From the IMG/VR virus record IMGVR_UViG_3300025141_000300, positions 1-37,558 of that record: a stretch of DNA of 37,558 nt, one strand, 5' to 3'. The stretch's first letter is position 1. Each line of letters opens with the position of its first letter. The notes beneath the pieces are model-generated. The model made no database searches, was not told the DNA's origin, and worked only from the letters and a program-made list of their open reading frames with translations. A program made the position numbers and the translations under genes. Of this stretch, positions 14,259-19,684 are shown one piece after another. Origin of the DNA: a virus.

Positions 14259-14373
14259 CATAAGCTCCAATTGGATGCGGTTCTTCAGTGAACATTGTTT
14301 GGCCATGGCCAAGTTGTAAGTGTTACAAGTAATGGTTTCGCGCGATGTAAAAAACCGCTTGGCCGTAAGATCC

Positions 14374-14421
14374 CAAGCCCTCAAGCCCTCAAGCCTTCAA
14401 GCCCTCAAGCCTTCAAGCGGG
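14374..14421 (+). repeat. CAAGCCYT octamer tandem repeats
   Basis: Five consecutive 8-bp units CAAGCCCT or CAAGCCTT (14374-14413) plus a sixth, CAAGCGGG, that merges into the GGGTGGGCCCGCCC element. It lies between the structured RNA region and the next promoter. Confidence 0.85.
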
Positions 14422-14432
14422 TGGGCCCGCCC
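14419..14432. repeat. GGGTGGGCCCGCCC near-palindrome, copy 5
   Basis: Exact copy placed 28 nt upstream of the -35 box of the consensus promoter at 14461. Confidence 0.8.
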
Positions 14433-14460
14433 AGTAAAGTACAGGAAAAAAATTTTTTAG

Positions 14461-14489
14461 TTGACAGGTCCGGGGATCTGGGATATAAT
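14461..14489 (+). promoter_or_regulatory. Consensus sigma70 promoter
   Basis: TTGACA (14461-14466), 17-nt spacer, TATAAT (14484-14489): perfect in both boxes. It is preceded by an A/T-rich UP-like stretch, AAAAAAATTTTTTAG. Start about 14496, followed by AAGAAGAGGT and the ATG at 14513. Confidence 0.85.
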
Positions 14490-14512
14490 AGGATTAGAAA
14501 GAAGAGGTAAAC

Positions 14513-14779
14513 ATGCAACTAGAAAAACCAAAAAAGAAAAAAATAAAATGGCACGACCAGACTGTGGTGATGCCCTTCAACTGTAGTGTATACGAAGAGA
14601 AGACGGTAAAAATTAAGAATAGATTCAGTGGTGAAGAAACGGAGATGCCAGGTTACGCAGCTTCAGTCTATGATACCATCATCGGTGCTGAGCGTTTTGA
14701 AGCCTGGGACATTGTTCGGGCTGGCTTAGACTGGTTCAAGAAGTACTTTCCAAAACAATACATGGTGGTCCTTGATTAA
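14513..14779 (+). CDS. Small conserved-type protein, unknown
   Basis: 88 aa. It starts MQLEKPKKKKIKWHDQTVVM, has central beta-rich PFNCSVYEEKTVKIKNRFSG and ends with a helix, FEAWDIVRAGLDWFKKYFPK. No catalytic motif. It is read from a fully consensus promoter with a proper ribosome site, so probably well expressed early. It is coupled to the next gene through TAATG. Function unknown. Confidence 0.7.
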   Translation: MQLEKPKKKKIKWHDQTVVMPFNCSVYEEKTVKIKNRFSGEETEMPGYAASVYDTIIGAERFEAWDIVRAGLDWFKKYFPKQYMVVLD

Positions 14780-14979
14780 TGAGACTTAATTCAAGACGAT
14801 CACTACTAAGATATTTTACGATGGCGGATGAAGATCTTCCGCCCTCGTATGTGAAGAGCTGCGAAAAATTCCTGAAAAAAATAAAACAAAACAGTAAGAG
14901 CTCAAGCGCCCGAGCGGGTGGGCCCGCCCATAAAGAATCAGGGCACGAGCGGCCAAGCTTGACAAGCCGCAAGCTATAG
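14779..14979 (+). CDS. Small basic protein running into the next promoter
   Basis: 66 aa from the ATG that overlaps the previous stop (TAATG); a second ATG at 14821 (MADEDLPPSYVKSCEKFLKK) is possible. The last ~25 residues are encoded by the CAAGC/GGGTGGGCCCGCCC module and part of the promoter of the next gene, so that end is probably a by-product of the inserted regulatory sequence. Function unknown. Confidence 0.5.
   Translation: MRLNSRRSLLRYFTMADEDLPPSYVKSCEKFLKKIKQNSKSSSARAGGPAHKESGHERPSLTSRKL
14916..14929. repeat. GGGTGGGCCCGCCC near-palindrome, copy 6
   Basis: Exact copy preceded by CTCAAGCGCCCGAGC, similar to the sequence before copy 5, and 29 nt upstream of a TTGACA box. Confidence 0.8.
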
Positions 14980-14987
14980 GATATTAT
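14959..14987 (+). promoter_or_regulatory. Sigma70-like promoter for the zinc-ribbon/GP88-like pair
   Basis: TTGACA (14959-14964), 17 nt with CTATAGGA, TATTAT (14982-14987). Predicted start about 14993-14994, coincident with the ATG at 14993, which has no ribosome binding site: a probable leaderless start. Confidence 0.7.
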
Positions 14988-14992
14988 AAGAT

Positions 14993-15166
14993 ATGAAAGA
15001 AAAATATGATTTACCAGATGGCTGGACTTGCATAGGCTGCGGAGATCAATATCTAGAAGACACTGAAGGCAAGCACATCGCTAACTATGATCAGGGCACA
15101 TTGTGCAAAAAATGCGACGATGATGACAAGCTCTGGCACAACGACACAATTAATAATTTAAAATGA
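14993..15166 (+). CDS. Small zinc-ribbon protein
   Basis: 57 aa. Two CxxC pairs, CIGC at 13-16 and CKKC at 38-41, form a plausible zinc ribbon. The rest is acidic (CDDDDKLWHNDT). The ATG is at the predicted transcription start. The stop overlaps the next ATG in ATGA, so it is coupled to the GP88-like gene. The role is unknown, possibly nucleic-acid or protein binding. Confidence 0.7.
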   Translation: MKEKYDLPDGWTCIGCGDQYLEDTEGKHIANYDQGTLCKKCDDDDKLWHNDTINNLK

Positions 15167-15771
15167 AAAAGAAAGAAGCAAGTAAGATCACCGGAGGACT
15201 GAGCGCACCAGGCAAAATGCCTGAGGGCTCATATAACCTGCCGGCCCGCGCCTGTCAGACTGGCGCTAAGCTCAGAGAGATTCCCGGCACGCCGTGCTAT
15301 GGCTGCTATGCCTTCAAGGGCCGTTACAACTTCCCGAACGTTAAGGACGCCTTAAGCAGGCGCCTGGACTCGTTAACACATCCAGACTGGGTTCAGGCCA
15401 TGGCTGTGTTGATCAAAGGCAAGAAGCATTTCCGCTGGCACGACTCCGGAGACCTGCAAGGGCCCGAGCACCTTAAAAAAATTTTTGAAGTCTGCAAGCT
15501 TACGCCGGATACAATGCACTGGCTGCCAACACAAGAGCGAAAGTACTTACAATTCCTGGATCCGGACATAATACCGCCCAATTTAATTATTAGACTATCC
15601 AATGCAAAAAATGACACGAAGCCCGGCAACGCCTGGACCCACTGGTCTACAGTCGTGAAGAGTCCCCGAGCTGGCCATGTGTGCCCGGCCCCGGAACAGG
15701 GCAACAGCTGCAAAGACTGCAGAGCATGCTGGTCAAAAGATGTCAAAGAAATTCAGTACAGGCTACATTAG
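15163..15771 (+). CDS. GP88-like cysteine-rich phage protein
   Basis: 202 aa. Features: SYNLPARACQTGAKL, then GTPCYGCYAFKGRYNFPNV, the conserved block HFRWHDSGDLQGPEHL, HWLPTQERKYLQFL, and a C-terminal Cys cluster VCPAPEQGNSCKDCRACW. The arrangement C-x(13)-C-x2-C plus C-x8-C-x2-C-x2-C could hold a metal or Fe-S cluster. It resembles the phage gene 88 family (GP88), whose biochemical role is not known to me. The coding sequence is clearly richer in GC than most of the window, hinting at separate ancestry. Confidence 0.7.
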   Translation: MKKKEASKITGGLSAPGKMPEGSYNLPARACQTGAKLREIPGTPCYGCYAFKGRYNFPNVKDALSRRLDSLTHPDWVQAMAVLIKGKKHFRWHDSGDLQGPEHLKKIFEVCKLTPDTMHWLPTQERKYLQFLDPDIIPPNLIIRLSNAKNDTKPGNAWTHWSTVVKSPRAGHVCPAPEQGNSCKDCRACWSKDVKEIQYRLH

Positions 15772-15812
15772 AATGATTCTAAACTACAAACCGGAACCAG
15801 TTCGGGTTCAGT

Positions 15813-16193
15813 CTACAAGCCTTCAAGCACAGAGACGCAAGACGTCAAGCCACAAGCTAAGGGCTCAAGCCTCAAGCCTGAGTCCACAAGCTCCAAGATC
15901 CTAGAGCCAGAGTACAAGCGTACAAGCCCAAGGTCCAGGGCACAAGCAACAAGGACAAAGGTATTTTTTTTATGCTTAATATGAAATGATATTTGGTGCG
16001 GGGAGAACCGTACCAAATAGGGGTTTTTTGGTGAGGTTGTTTTTAATTCAACAGTGAAAAAGTTCCCAGAAGGAGCATAGCCCAATAGATCAGGAGTGCC
16101 GAATAAAGCCCAGTTTTCCAGTCTAGTCCACGAAATCGAGGTAGTTTCATTTTTTAGTTTTTTCCAAAGTTGCCGTTCCGAAATGAACGACAT
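15813..16193 (-). CDS. VRR-NUC-like PD-(D/E)XK nuclease
   Basis: 126 aa from the ATG at 16193 (MSFISERQLWKKLKNETTSI) with GGGGTGG nearby; a TTG at 16226 is a weaker alternative. Motifs: E near the start, GTPDLLGY (the metal-binding Asp), FFTVELKTT (E-x-K), then SPHQISFHI with the conserved Gln. This is the VRR-NUC / Holliday-junction-nuclease arrangement, about 90 residues. It may process replication or recombination intermediates before packaging. The last ~40 residues (from VACALDLGLVRLY) come from the CAAG-repeat cluster and look like an appended, non-homologous tail. Confidence 0.75.
   Translation of the reverse strand: MSFISERQLWKKLKNETTSISWTRLENWALFGTPDLLGYAPSGNFFTVELKTTSPKNPYLVRFSPHQISFHIKHKKNTFVLVACALDLGLVRLYSGSRILELVDSGLRLEPLACGLTSCVSVLEGL
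15815..15960 (+). repeat. Dispersed CAAG-motif cluster
   Basis: More than ten CAAG-type motifs at irregular 6-15 nt spacing (ACAAGCC, TCAAGCC, ACAAGCT and similar), related to the octamer array at 14374. It covers the 3' end of the minus-strand nuclease gene and encodes its odd Leu/Ser-rich tail. Confidence 0.65.
15991..16029 (+). terminator. Possible plus-strand terminator inside the nuclease gene
   Basis: Stem ATTTGGTGCGG (15991-16001) and CCGTACCAAAT (16008-16018), eleven pairs counting one G-U, loop GGAGAA, then six T at 16024-16029. It would end the plus transcript of the GP88-like gene although it lies in a minus-strand coding region. Confidence 0.5.
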
Positions 16194-16212
16194 ATCCACC
16201 CCAGAACTTTTT

Positions 16213-16437
16213 TTAAAGTTTACCAATTATTTTACTCATCCGAGCTCTTTCTGGCTCAGCTACGAGGACCAATCTATGGGTCTCTCGCGAACCGATAATC
16301 TTATTTTCCATCAAATTAATTTCCCTGATGTCCATCATCTGACCATTAGGCAATTGAATCTGAACCCGTGCGTTACCGCTCGTAGGGCTTAGAAAAAACT
16401 TATCTAAAGCTTGTCTGAATGTCTTTCCGTTTAGCAT
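16213..16437 (-). CDS. Small protein of unknown function
   Basis: 74 aa: MLNGKTFRQALDKFFLSPTS then beta-rich ARVQIQLPNGQMMDIREINLM and KIIGSRETHRLVLVAEPERARM. The pattern suggests a compact beta-alpha fold. Divergent from the terminase small subunit gene, sharing a ~40-nt promoter region. It is followed by the VRR-NUC-like gene. No motif identifies function. Confidence 0.65.
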   Translation of the reverse strand: MLNGKTFRQALDKFFLSPTSGNARVQIQLPNGQMMDIREINLMENKIIGSRETHRLVLVAEPERARMSKIIGKL

Positions 16438-16447
16438 TATGATTGTA

Positions 16448-16476
16448 TATATACAAGAAATATATTATATTGACAA
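16448..16476 (-). promoter_or_regulatory. Promoter for 16437 gene, divergent from small terminase
   Basis: Minus strand: TTGTCA (16476-16471), 17 nt, TATATA (16453-16448); start about 16441, only ~4 nt before the ATG at 16437. A weaker plus-strand candidate (TTGTAT 16443-16448, TATATT 16466-16471) points at the terminase gene with start near 16478, so the two overlap. Confidence 0.5.
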
Positions 16477-16480
16477 CATT

Positions 16481-17020
16481 ATGCCGGGACCAAAAAAGTT
16501 TCTAACACCCAAACAAACAAAATTTGCAGAGCTTATAGTATATGGAATTGAAGGTAGCCCTATTACTAAAAGCGAAGCGGCCAGACTAGCAGGATATTCA
16601 GACTTTGCGTCCGAAGGATCAAAGCTAACTAATCCAAAATACTTCCCTTTAGTGTGCGCTTACATTAGCAATCTACAAGATGAAGTAAGGCAGAAATATG
16701 GCATAACTTTTGAAGGACATTTAGAAGAGCTAGGAAAAATTAGGGATAGAGGAAAGAAAGACAACAAGAATCTAGCGGCAGCAGCTACAACTGAAATAGC
16801 TAGAGGTAAAGCAGCAGGATTCTACATAGACCAGAAGATTATTAGACACGGTAATATTGACGACATGAATCTTGACCAACTCTATGCTCGTATGAAAAAC
16901 ATCAAGGAACGAAACGAAAAAATAATGGAAGCTAAAAAATTACTTACTGAAGACTCAGAAAAAATAGACAAATCAACAAAGTCCCTACCGTCACCGCAAC
17001 AAAAAAACGATCAGGATTAA
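16481..17020 (+). CDS. terS: Probable terminase small subunit
   Basis: 179 aa from the ATG at 16481 (MPGPKKFLTPKQTKFAELIV); the frame is open to 16439 but the preceding 14 residues look like promoter sequence. The N-terminal TPKQTKFAELIVYGIEGSPI-TKSEAARLAGYSD block is the helix-turn-helix DNA-recognition domain typical of small terminases. Helical oligomerisation region ~60-150, charged tail. It recognises phage DNA for TerL. It is separated from TerL by ~5.5 kb and on the opposite strand, which is unusual. No ribosome binding site is visible. Converges with, and overlaps by 4 nt, the next minus gene. Confidence 0.75.
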   Translation: MPGPKKFLTPKQTKFAELIVYGIEGSPITKSEAARLAGYSDFASEGSKLTNPKYFPLVCAYISNLQDEVRQKYGITFEGHLEELGKIRDRGKKDNKNLAAAATTEIARGKAAGFYIDQKIIRHGNIDDMNLDQLYARMKNIKERNEKIMEAKKLLTEDSEKIDKSTKSLPSPQQKNDQD

Positions 17021-17301
17021 ACATCTAGTTTCTCCATTTTTATAATACACCCTTTCGGGAACACATTCCTGTCAGAAAAGACTTCGTCTTTCTCATCATA
17101 CGACGCAAACGTCCAGACAAACTTTTTCGTTTTCTTGTAGACGTACGCGAATGAGACCATTTTAGAGCATTCAAATTTATCAAACTCTTCCCTAGTGGCA
17201 TGGCCTCCGTCGGCGGTAATATCCAACCAGGAAATTTTGTAGAAGTAATATTTCTTTTTGTGGATCGTGACATGTTTATATTTTGATTTTTTTCTGAACA
17301 T
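17017..17301 (-). CDS. Small protein of unknown function
   Basis: 94 aa. Basic, aromatic N-terminus (MFRKKSKYKHVTIHKKKYYF), then WLDITADGGHATREEFDKFECSKM and VSFAYVYKKTKKFVWTFASYD, probably a small beta-sheet domain. GGAGGGAG lies ~12 nt before the ATG. A competing frame (17040-17324) is far less protein-like. Function unknown; it is the last gene of the long minus-strand accessory run. Confidence 0.65.
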   Translation of the reverse strand: MFRKKSKYKHVTIHKKKYYFYKISWLDITADGGHATREEFDKFECSKMVSFAYVYKKTKKFVWTFASYDEKDEVFSDRNVFPKGCIIKMEKLDV

Positions 17302-17373
17302 AATATTGTATACTCCCTCCTCAATAAATTAAAAAATAAAAAACATCAATCATGTGCGCGCGTCCCTTAAGTT

Positions 17374-17498
17374 GTTGGTATTGCTAGCTTTTTGAAGAAT
17401 TGTATCTTTTGTAACCAATTGTATCCAATTAAAATATACAATTTTGAGCGAATAAGTGTTGGTATACAACAATTCTAGCTTTTGTACCAATTGTAACC
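17374..17498. repeat. Imperfect direct repeats with TTGTANCCAATTGTA motifs
   Basis: Unit one begins GTTGGTATTGCTAGCTTTTT (17374) and contains TTGTAACC and AATTGTATCC. Unit two begins GTTGGTATACAACAATT (17458), continues CTAGCTTTTG and contains TTGTACC and AATTGTAACC. Spacing is 84 nt. Confidence 0.6.
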
Positions 17499-17527
17499 AC
17501 TTTTAAAAAAAAATAAAAAAAATTTTT

Positions 17528-17544
17528 TTATTTCATTGAAATAA
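17528..17544 (-). terminator. Possible AT-rich terminator after the exonuclease gene
   Basis: Stem TTATTTC / GAAATAA with a 3-nt loop, 37 nt past the stop of the minus-strand exonuclease gene. On the minus strand it is followed by A6 then long T runs. Weak, since the stem has one G-C pair. Confidence 0.35.
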
Positions 17545-17580
17545 CAGTATACAAGGGATACAATGCAATTAATGGCTAAT

Positions 17581-18348
17581 TTACTCGCTAATCTGTTCAT
17601 TTTTTGTATCTTTCTGGTTTTTGTTCTGGTTACAATTCCTGTAATACTCATCAATTTTGCGAAGGAATGTGTGTTGGTAGTGGACAAATTCCTTGTCCGC
17701 AACTTCAAACTTCTGAAACAGGCCATCTTTAGAACACATAAGAACAACTCCTGATTGTATCTTAGTTCCATAAACATAATTGTGTGCCATTGCATAGGCT
17801 CCTAATTGGACAAAATAGTCCTCTATCCACTCCCTACGTTTTGGCTTATTGGTTTGTTTAAAGTCTATTATACTTTCACGCGAATTATAAATTCCCACCA
17901 CATCTGTTTGACCGGCATAAAGACCGGGGTAATGTAGCGTTACTTCAGTGCCCCAGACCTCTTCCAGGTCCCCGAGCCCCGATTCTATGACCTTTTTGGC
18001 CATGGATTCTGCCTCTCTGCCTACCGCCGTTAGGTCCTTGTGCCCTGTTCCCTTAATGAAGGCCTCTAGATACGTATGCATAGCCGTACCTCTTAACGCC
18101 GCAATATCCTTTATTCGATCAGCGCTTTCCGCTCCGACTCGTGCTCTCCAAGCAGCTAGAGACTGTCGCTTCTCTTCCGACTGGGTTGCAGAAATAATGG
18201 TTGTAACACTTGGTAACTTTTCGTGACCAATATCATAGTGTCTGGACCCCTGGATCAGGGACCGAATACTTCTAGGGTAGATAAATTTTTTATTCCACTT
18301 CACAGGTGCTCTCTCATCTGGCTCATCATACAAATTCCACTCATACAT
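17581..18348 (-). CDS. PD-(D/E)XK exonuclease (RecB/Cas4-like)
   Basis: 255 aa. Motifs in order: RGTAMHTYLEAFIKG with His91, LEEVWGTEVTLHY with Glu135, LYAGQTDVVGIYNSRESIIDFKQT with Asp149 and Asp162-x-Lys164, and YFVQLGAYAMAHN with Gln181 and Tyr185. This is the RecB-family nuclease signature. Phage relatives act as 5'-3' or host-DNA-degrading exonucleases and in recombination. Starts 8 nt inside the SET gene, so translationally coupled. No Cas4-type Cys cluster. Confidence 0.85.
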   Translation of the reverse strand: MYEWNLYDEPDERAPVKWNKKFIYPRSIRSLIQGSRHYDIGHEKLPSVTTIISATQSEEKRQSLAAWRARVGAESADRIKDIAALRGTAMHTYLEAFIKGTGHKDLTAVGREAESMAKKVIESGLGDLEEVWGTEVTLHYPGLYAGQTDVVGIYNSRESIIDFKQTNKPKRREWIEDYFVQLGAYAMAHNYVYGTKIQSGVVLMCSKDGLFQKFEVADKEFVHYQHTFLRKIDEYYRNCNQNKNQKDTKNEQISE

Positions 18349-18652
18349 TATAAAACGTATATTTTAATGTTAGTTCTTCTCCTGCTTTAATATCTTTAAT
18401 CGTGACTAGATTCCATTTCTTCTTAAAGGTTTCCCCCTGATATCCATTAGCACGAAGTTCAGCTTTAATACAGTTAGGTTCGTTAGCATGATTAATAAAT
18501 CCTCCAAGAGGAGTTCTAATAATGGCGTCATCAATCTTGATGTGAGATATACCTAGATTGGTAGCCACTATAATATCTTCCTTTGCAAAGAGGCCTAAGC
18601 CATCGACTTTGCTTTTTTTAATCGTCAGTGAGTCGGGTAACGGTTTATACAT
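18341..18652 (-). CDS. SET-domain protein (putative lysine methyltransferase)
   Basis: 103 aa, a minimal SET domain. KSKVDGLGLFAKEDI (13-27) matches the N-terminal G-x-G strand, GGFINHANEPNC (50-61) the SAM-binding N-H motif, and IKDIKAGEELTLKYTF (85-100) the C-terminal G-E-E-L...Y with the catalytic Tyr (Y98). No pre- or post-SET Cys cluster. SET proteins transfer methyl groups from SAM to protein lysines. The phage target is unknown: host chromatin protein, RNA polymerase or a virion protein are possibilities. It sits in an overlapping cluster with a nuclease. Confidence 0.85.
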   Translation of the reverse strand: MYKPLPDSLTIKKSKVDGLGLFAKEDIIVATNLGISHIKIDDAIIRTPLGGFINHANEPNCIKAELRANGYQGETFKKKWNLVTIKDIKAGEELTLKYTFYNV

Positions 18653-18882
18653 TAGTGAAGCGTTCCTTTCTTAATATCATAAGGTTCCACATTCGTTTCA
18701 TAGGCAACCTTCATAATACGTTCGTAATCTTCTTTACTTAAATTTGTTCGATAAAGTCTTTGGGCAATCGCCATTAGCGCGGCCGCAACCATTGCCGGGT
18801 CTAGTTTATGTTCTAACAAATGTAAAACATGATCTAAAAGATCATGATAAACTTTGTCTGCGTTTTCTGAATTGTTCGTCAT
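18652..18882 (-). CDS. Small helical protein, unknown
   Basis: 76 aa from the ATG at 18882 (MTNNSENADKVYHDLLDHVL), preferred over an upstream start at 18963 that would lie deep in the endonuclease gene. All-helical: HVLHLLEHKLDPAMVAAALM and AIAQRLYRTNLSKEDYERIM. It resembles small helical proteins recalled from other marine phages. Its stop overlaps the SET start in TAATG. Function unknown. Confidence 0.65.
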   Translation of the reverse strand: MTNNSENADKVYHDLLDHVLHLLEHKLDPAMVAAALMAIAQRLYRTNLSKEDYERIMKVAYETNVEPYDIKKGTLH

Positions 18883-19234
18883 AGTGATCAATAATAAGTT
18901 TTGCTTTCTCTTGTTTAACAATGAGGTAGGGATAGATTTGGTTAAGGACTCGATAAACAGCATGATGACATAAACGCCAACGATGTTGAGTTTTAAAGGT
19001 AGGATGATTAGGAAATTTCTTTAGGTCCCTGTTCCCTTCTCCCGTAGTCGCCATCAAGTAATCAATCAATCTTCCATCCACCTGCGGGACTTCCATACGG
19101 ATAACTAAAACATTATGTATAGGTTTCCCTGGACGAGTATTGCGTCTCATCTTCTTACGTCGGTACTCCAACCAACCTTCTCCATCCACAATCCCTGCGA
19201 CATAAGCTCGTTCTTCCAGAGACATAATTCTCAT
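18842..19234 (-). CDS. Free-standing LAGLIDADG-type homing endonuclease
   Basis: 130 aa. YVAGIVDGEGWLEYRRKK at 11-28 is a LAGLIDADG motif with the acidic catalytic residue. VLVIRMEVPQVDGRLIDYLM, HRWRLCHHAVYRVLNQIYPYL and KQEKAKLIIDHYDEQF follow as in single-motif monomers that dimerise. Homing endonucleases cut cognate sites lacking the gene and so spread it. No intron flanks are visible. It overlaps the upstream gene by ATGA and the next gene by ~40 nt, so it is embedded in the operon rather than inserted cleanly. A domesticated role is possible. Confidence 0.8.
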   Translation of the reverse strand: MRIMSLEERAYVAGIVDGEGWLEYRRKKMRRNTRPGKPIHNVLVIRMEVPQVDGRLIDYLMATTGEGNRDLKKFPNHPTFKTQHRWRLCHHAVYRVLNQIYPYLIVKQEKAKLIIDHYDEQFRKRRQSLS

Positions 19235-19506
19235 AGGATGCCGTCTTTCCTCATTTTATTAACCATATCATCCATCTCTTTCCGGTGGACCATATTATCA
19301 AATTCATGTTCTTCTCGGGCAATCGTCATTTCTTTCTTCAAATATTCTATTTCTTTTCTCAGTTCGTCTAGTTGCTTTTCGTACTTAGCAATCTTATTCA
19401 TCATCAATTGATCTGCTTCTTTCTTAACGTTCTCAATCTCAGCTTCGGCTCTTTCTGCCCGATCTTTCCAGTATCGGTGGTAATCAATTTCCTTTGATTC
19501 TGTCAT
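19231..19506 (-). CDS. Coiled-coil protein, unknown
   Basis: 91 aa from the ATG at 19506 (MTESKEIDYHRYWKDRAERA), which has AAAGAGA at proper distance; the ATG two codons earlier would be too close to it. Continuous heptad-rich coiled coil over residues ~15-80 (AEAEIENVKKEADQLM, YEKQLDELRKEIEYLKKEM). No domain beyond that. Possibly an oligomerisation partner for a neighbouring protein, by inference. Confidence 0.65.
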   Translation of the reverse strand: MTESKEIDYHRYWKDRAERAEAEIENVKKEADQLMMNKIAKYEKQLDELRKEIEYLKKEMTIAREEHEFDNMVHRKEMDDMVNKMRKDGIL

Positions 19507-19684
19507 ATACATGTCTCTTTATATCTTTATCTGTTTGCATAATGGTAAGTACATCAACCCCATTATAAGCTTTCACATACGTATTATGTGAAATAGCAAT
19601 ACTGCTTCCACTTGCAAGGAGCGCAAACTCACTGCAACCGGTGGATGCCATCAGCATCAATAATAATAGTATCGTTCGGATCAT
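19484..19684 (-). CDS. Small lipoprotein
   Basis: 66 aa. Signal peptide MIRTILLLLMLMASTGC with an ASTGC lipobox at 13-17; mature part ~50 residues (SEFALLASGSSIAISHNTYV, then YNGVDVLTIMQTDKDIKRHV). Predicted to be lipidated and membrane-anchored in the periplasm. Phage lipoproteins can be o-spanins or superinfection-exclusion factors, but no inner-membrane partner is paired here. Its start lies inside the upstream gene. Confidence 0.7.
   Translation of the reverse strand: MIRTILLLLMLMASTGCSEFALLASGSSIAISHNTYVKAYNGVDVLTIMQTDKDIKRHVYDRIKGN

Larger units (their letters stand above)
13772..14370 (+). ncRNA. Candidate large structured noncoding RNA
   Basis: About 600 nt with no credible reading frame and very dense secondary structure. 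Visible stems: ACGGGT/ACCTGT (13785-13800); GGCGCGT/ACGCGCC (13822-13865) enclosing an AT hairpin; a 17-bp stem 13866-13925; a 17-bp stem 14026-14139 that encloses CTAGAC/GTCTAG, CCCT/AGGG and GATGG/CCATC hairpins; the palindrome CTCAGGATATCCTGAG (14160-14175); a 19-nt stem 14191-14258; GTTC/GAAC; TTGGCCATGGCCAA; and TTGTAA/TTACAA. A promoter precedes it. It is not a tRNA, and I do not recognise a known class. Giant phage RNAs such as GOLLD or ROOL are comparable in size. Strand is inferred from the promoter. Confidence 0.65.
17302..17580. other. Noncoding AT-rich region with iteron-like repeats
   Basis: 279 nt without a credible gene. It holds several TTGTANCC / AATTGTATCC motifs, a pair of longer imperfect direct repeats (from 17374 and 17458), a pure A/T tract (17503-17533) and an AT hairpin. 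Repeated short motifs next to an A/T tract recall a replication origin, but an operator array or terminator region would also fit. Confidence 0.5.

Noticed and set aside
13741-14400. tRNA, RNase P, tmRNA or group I intron
   Set aside because: No T-arm consensus or acceptor/CCA layout, and no recognisable conserved core of the other classes by eye.
14154-14510. Frames of 71-76 codons on both strands across the structured RNA region
   Set aside because: Their protein sequences are low complexity or repeat-derived, lack ribosome sites and run through clear hairpins and the CAAGC array.
17040-17324. 94-codon frame overlapping the 17017-17301 gene
   Set aside because: Same region in another frame. 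The accepted frame has the ribosome site and a more protein-like composition.
17475-17795. 106-codon minus frame across the noncoding repeats
   Set aside because: Most of it is a shadow of the exonuclease gene and the rest is translated A/T tract (poly-Phe/Leu).
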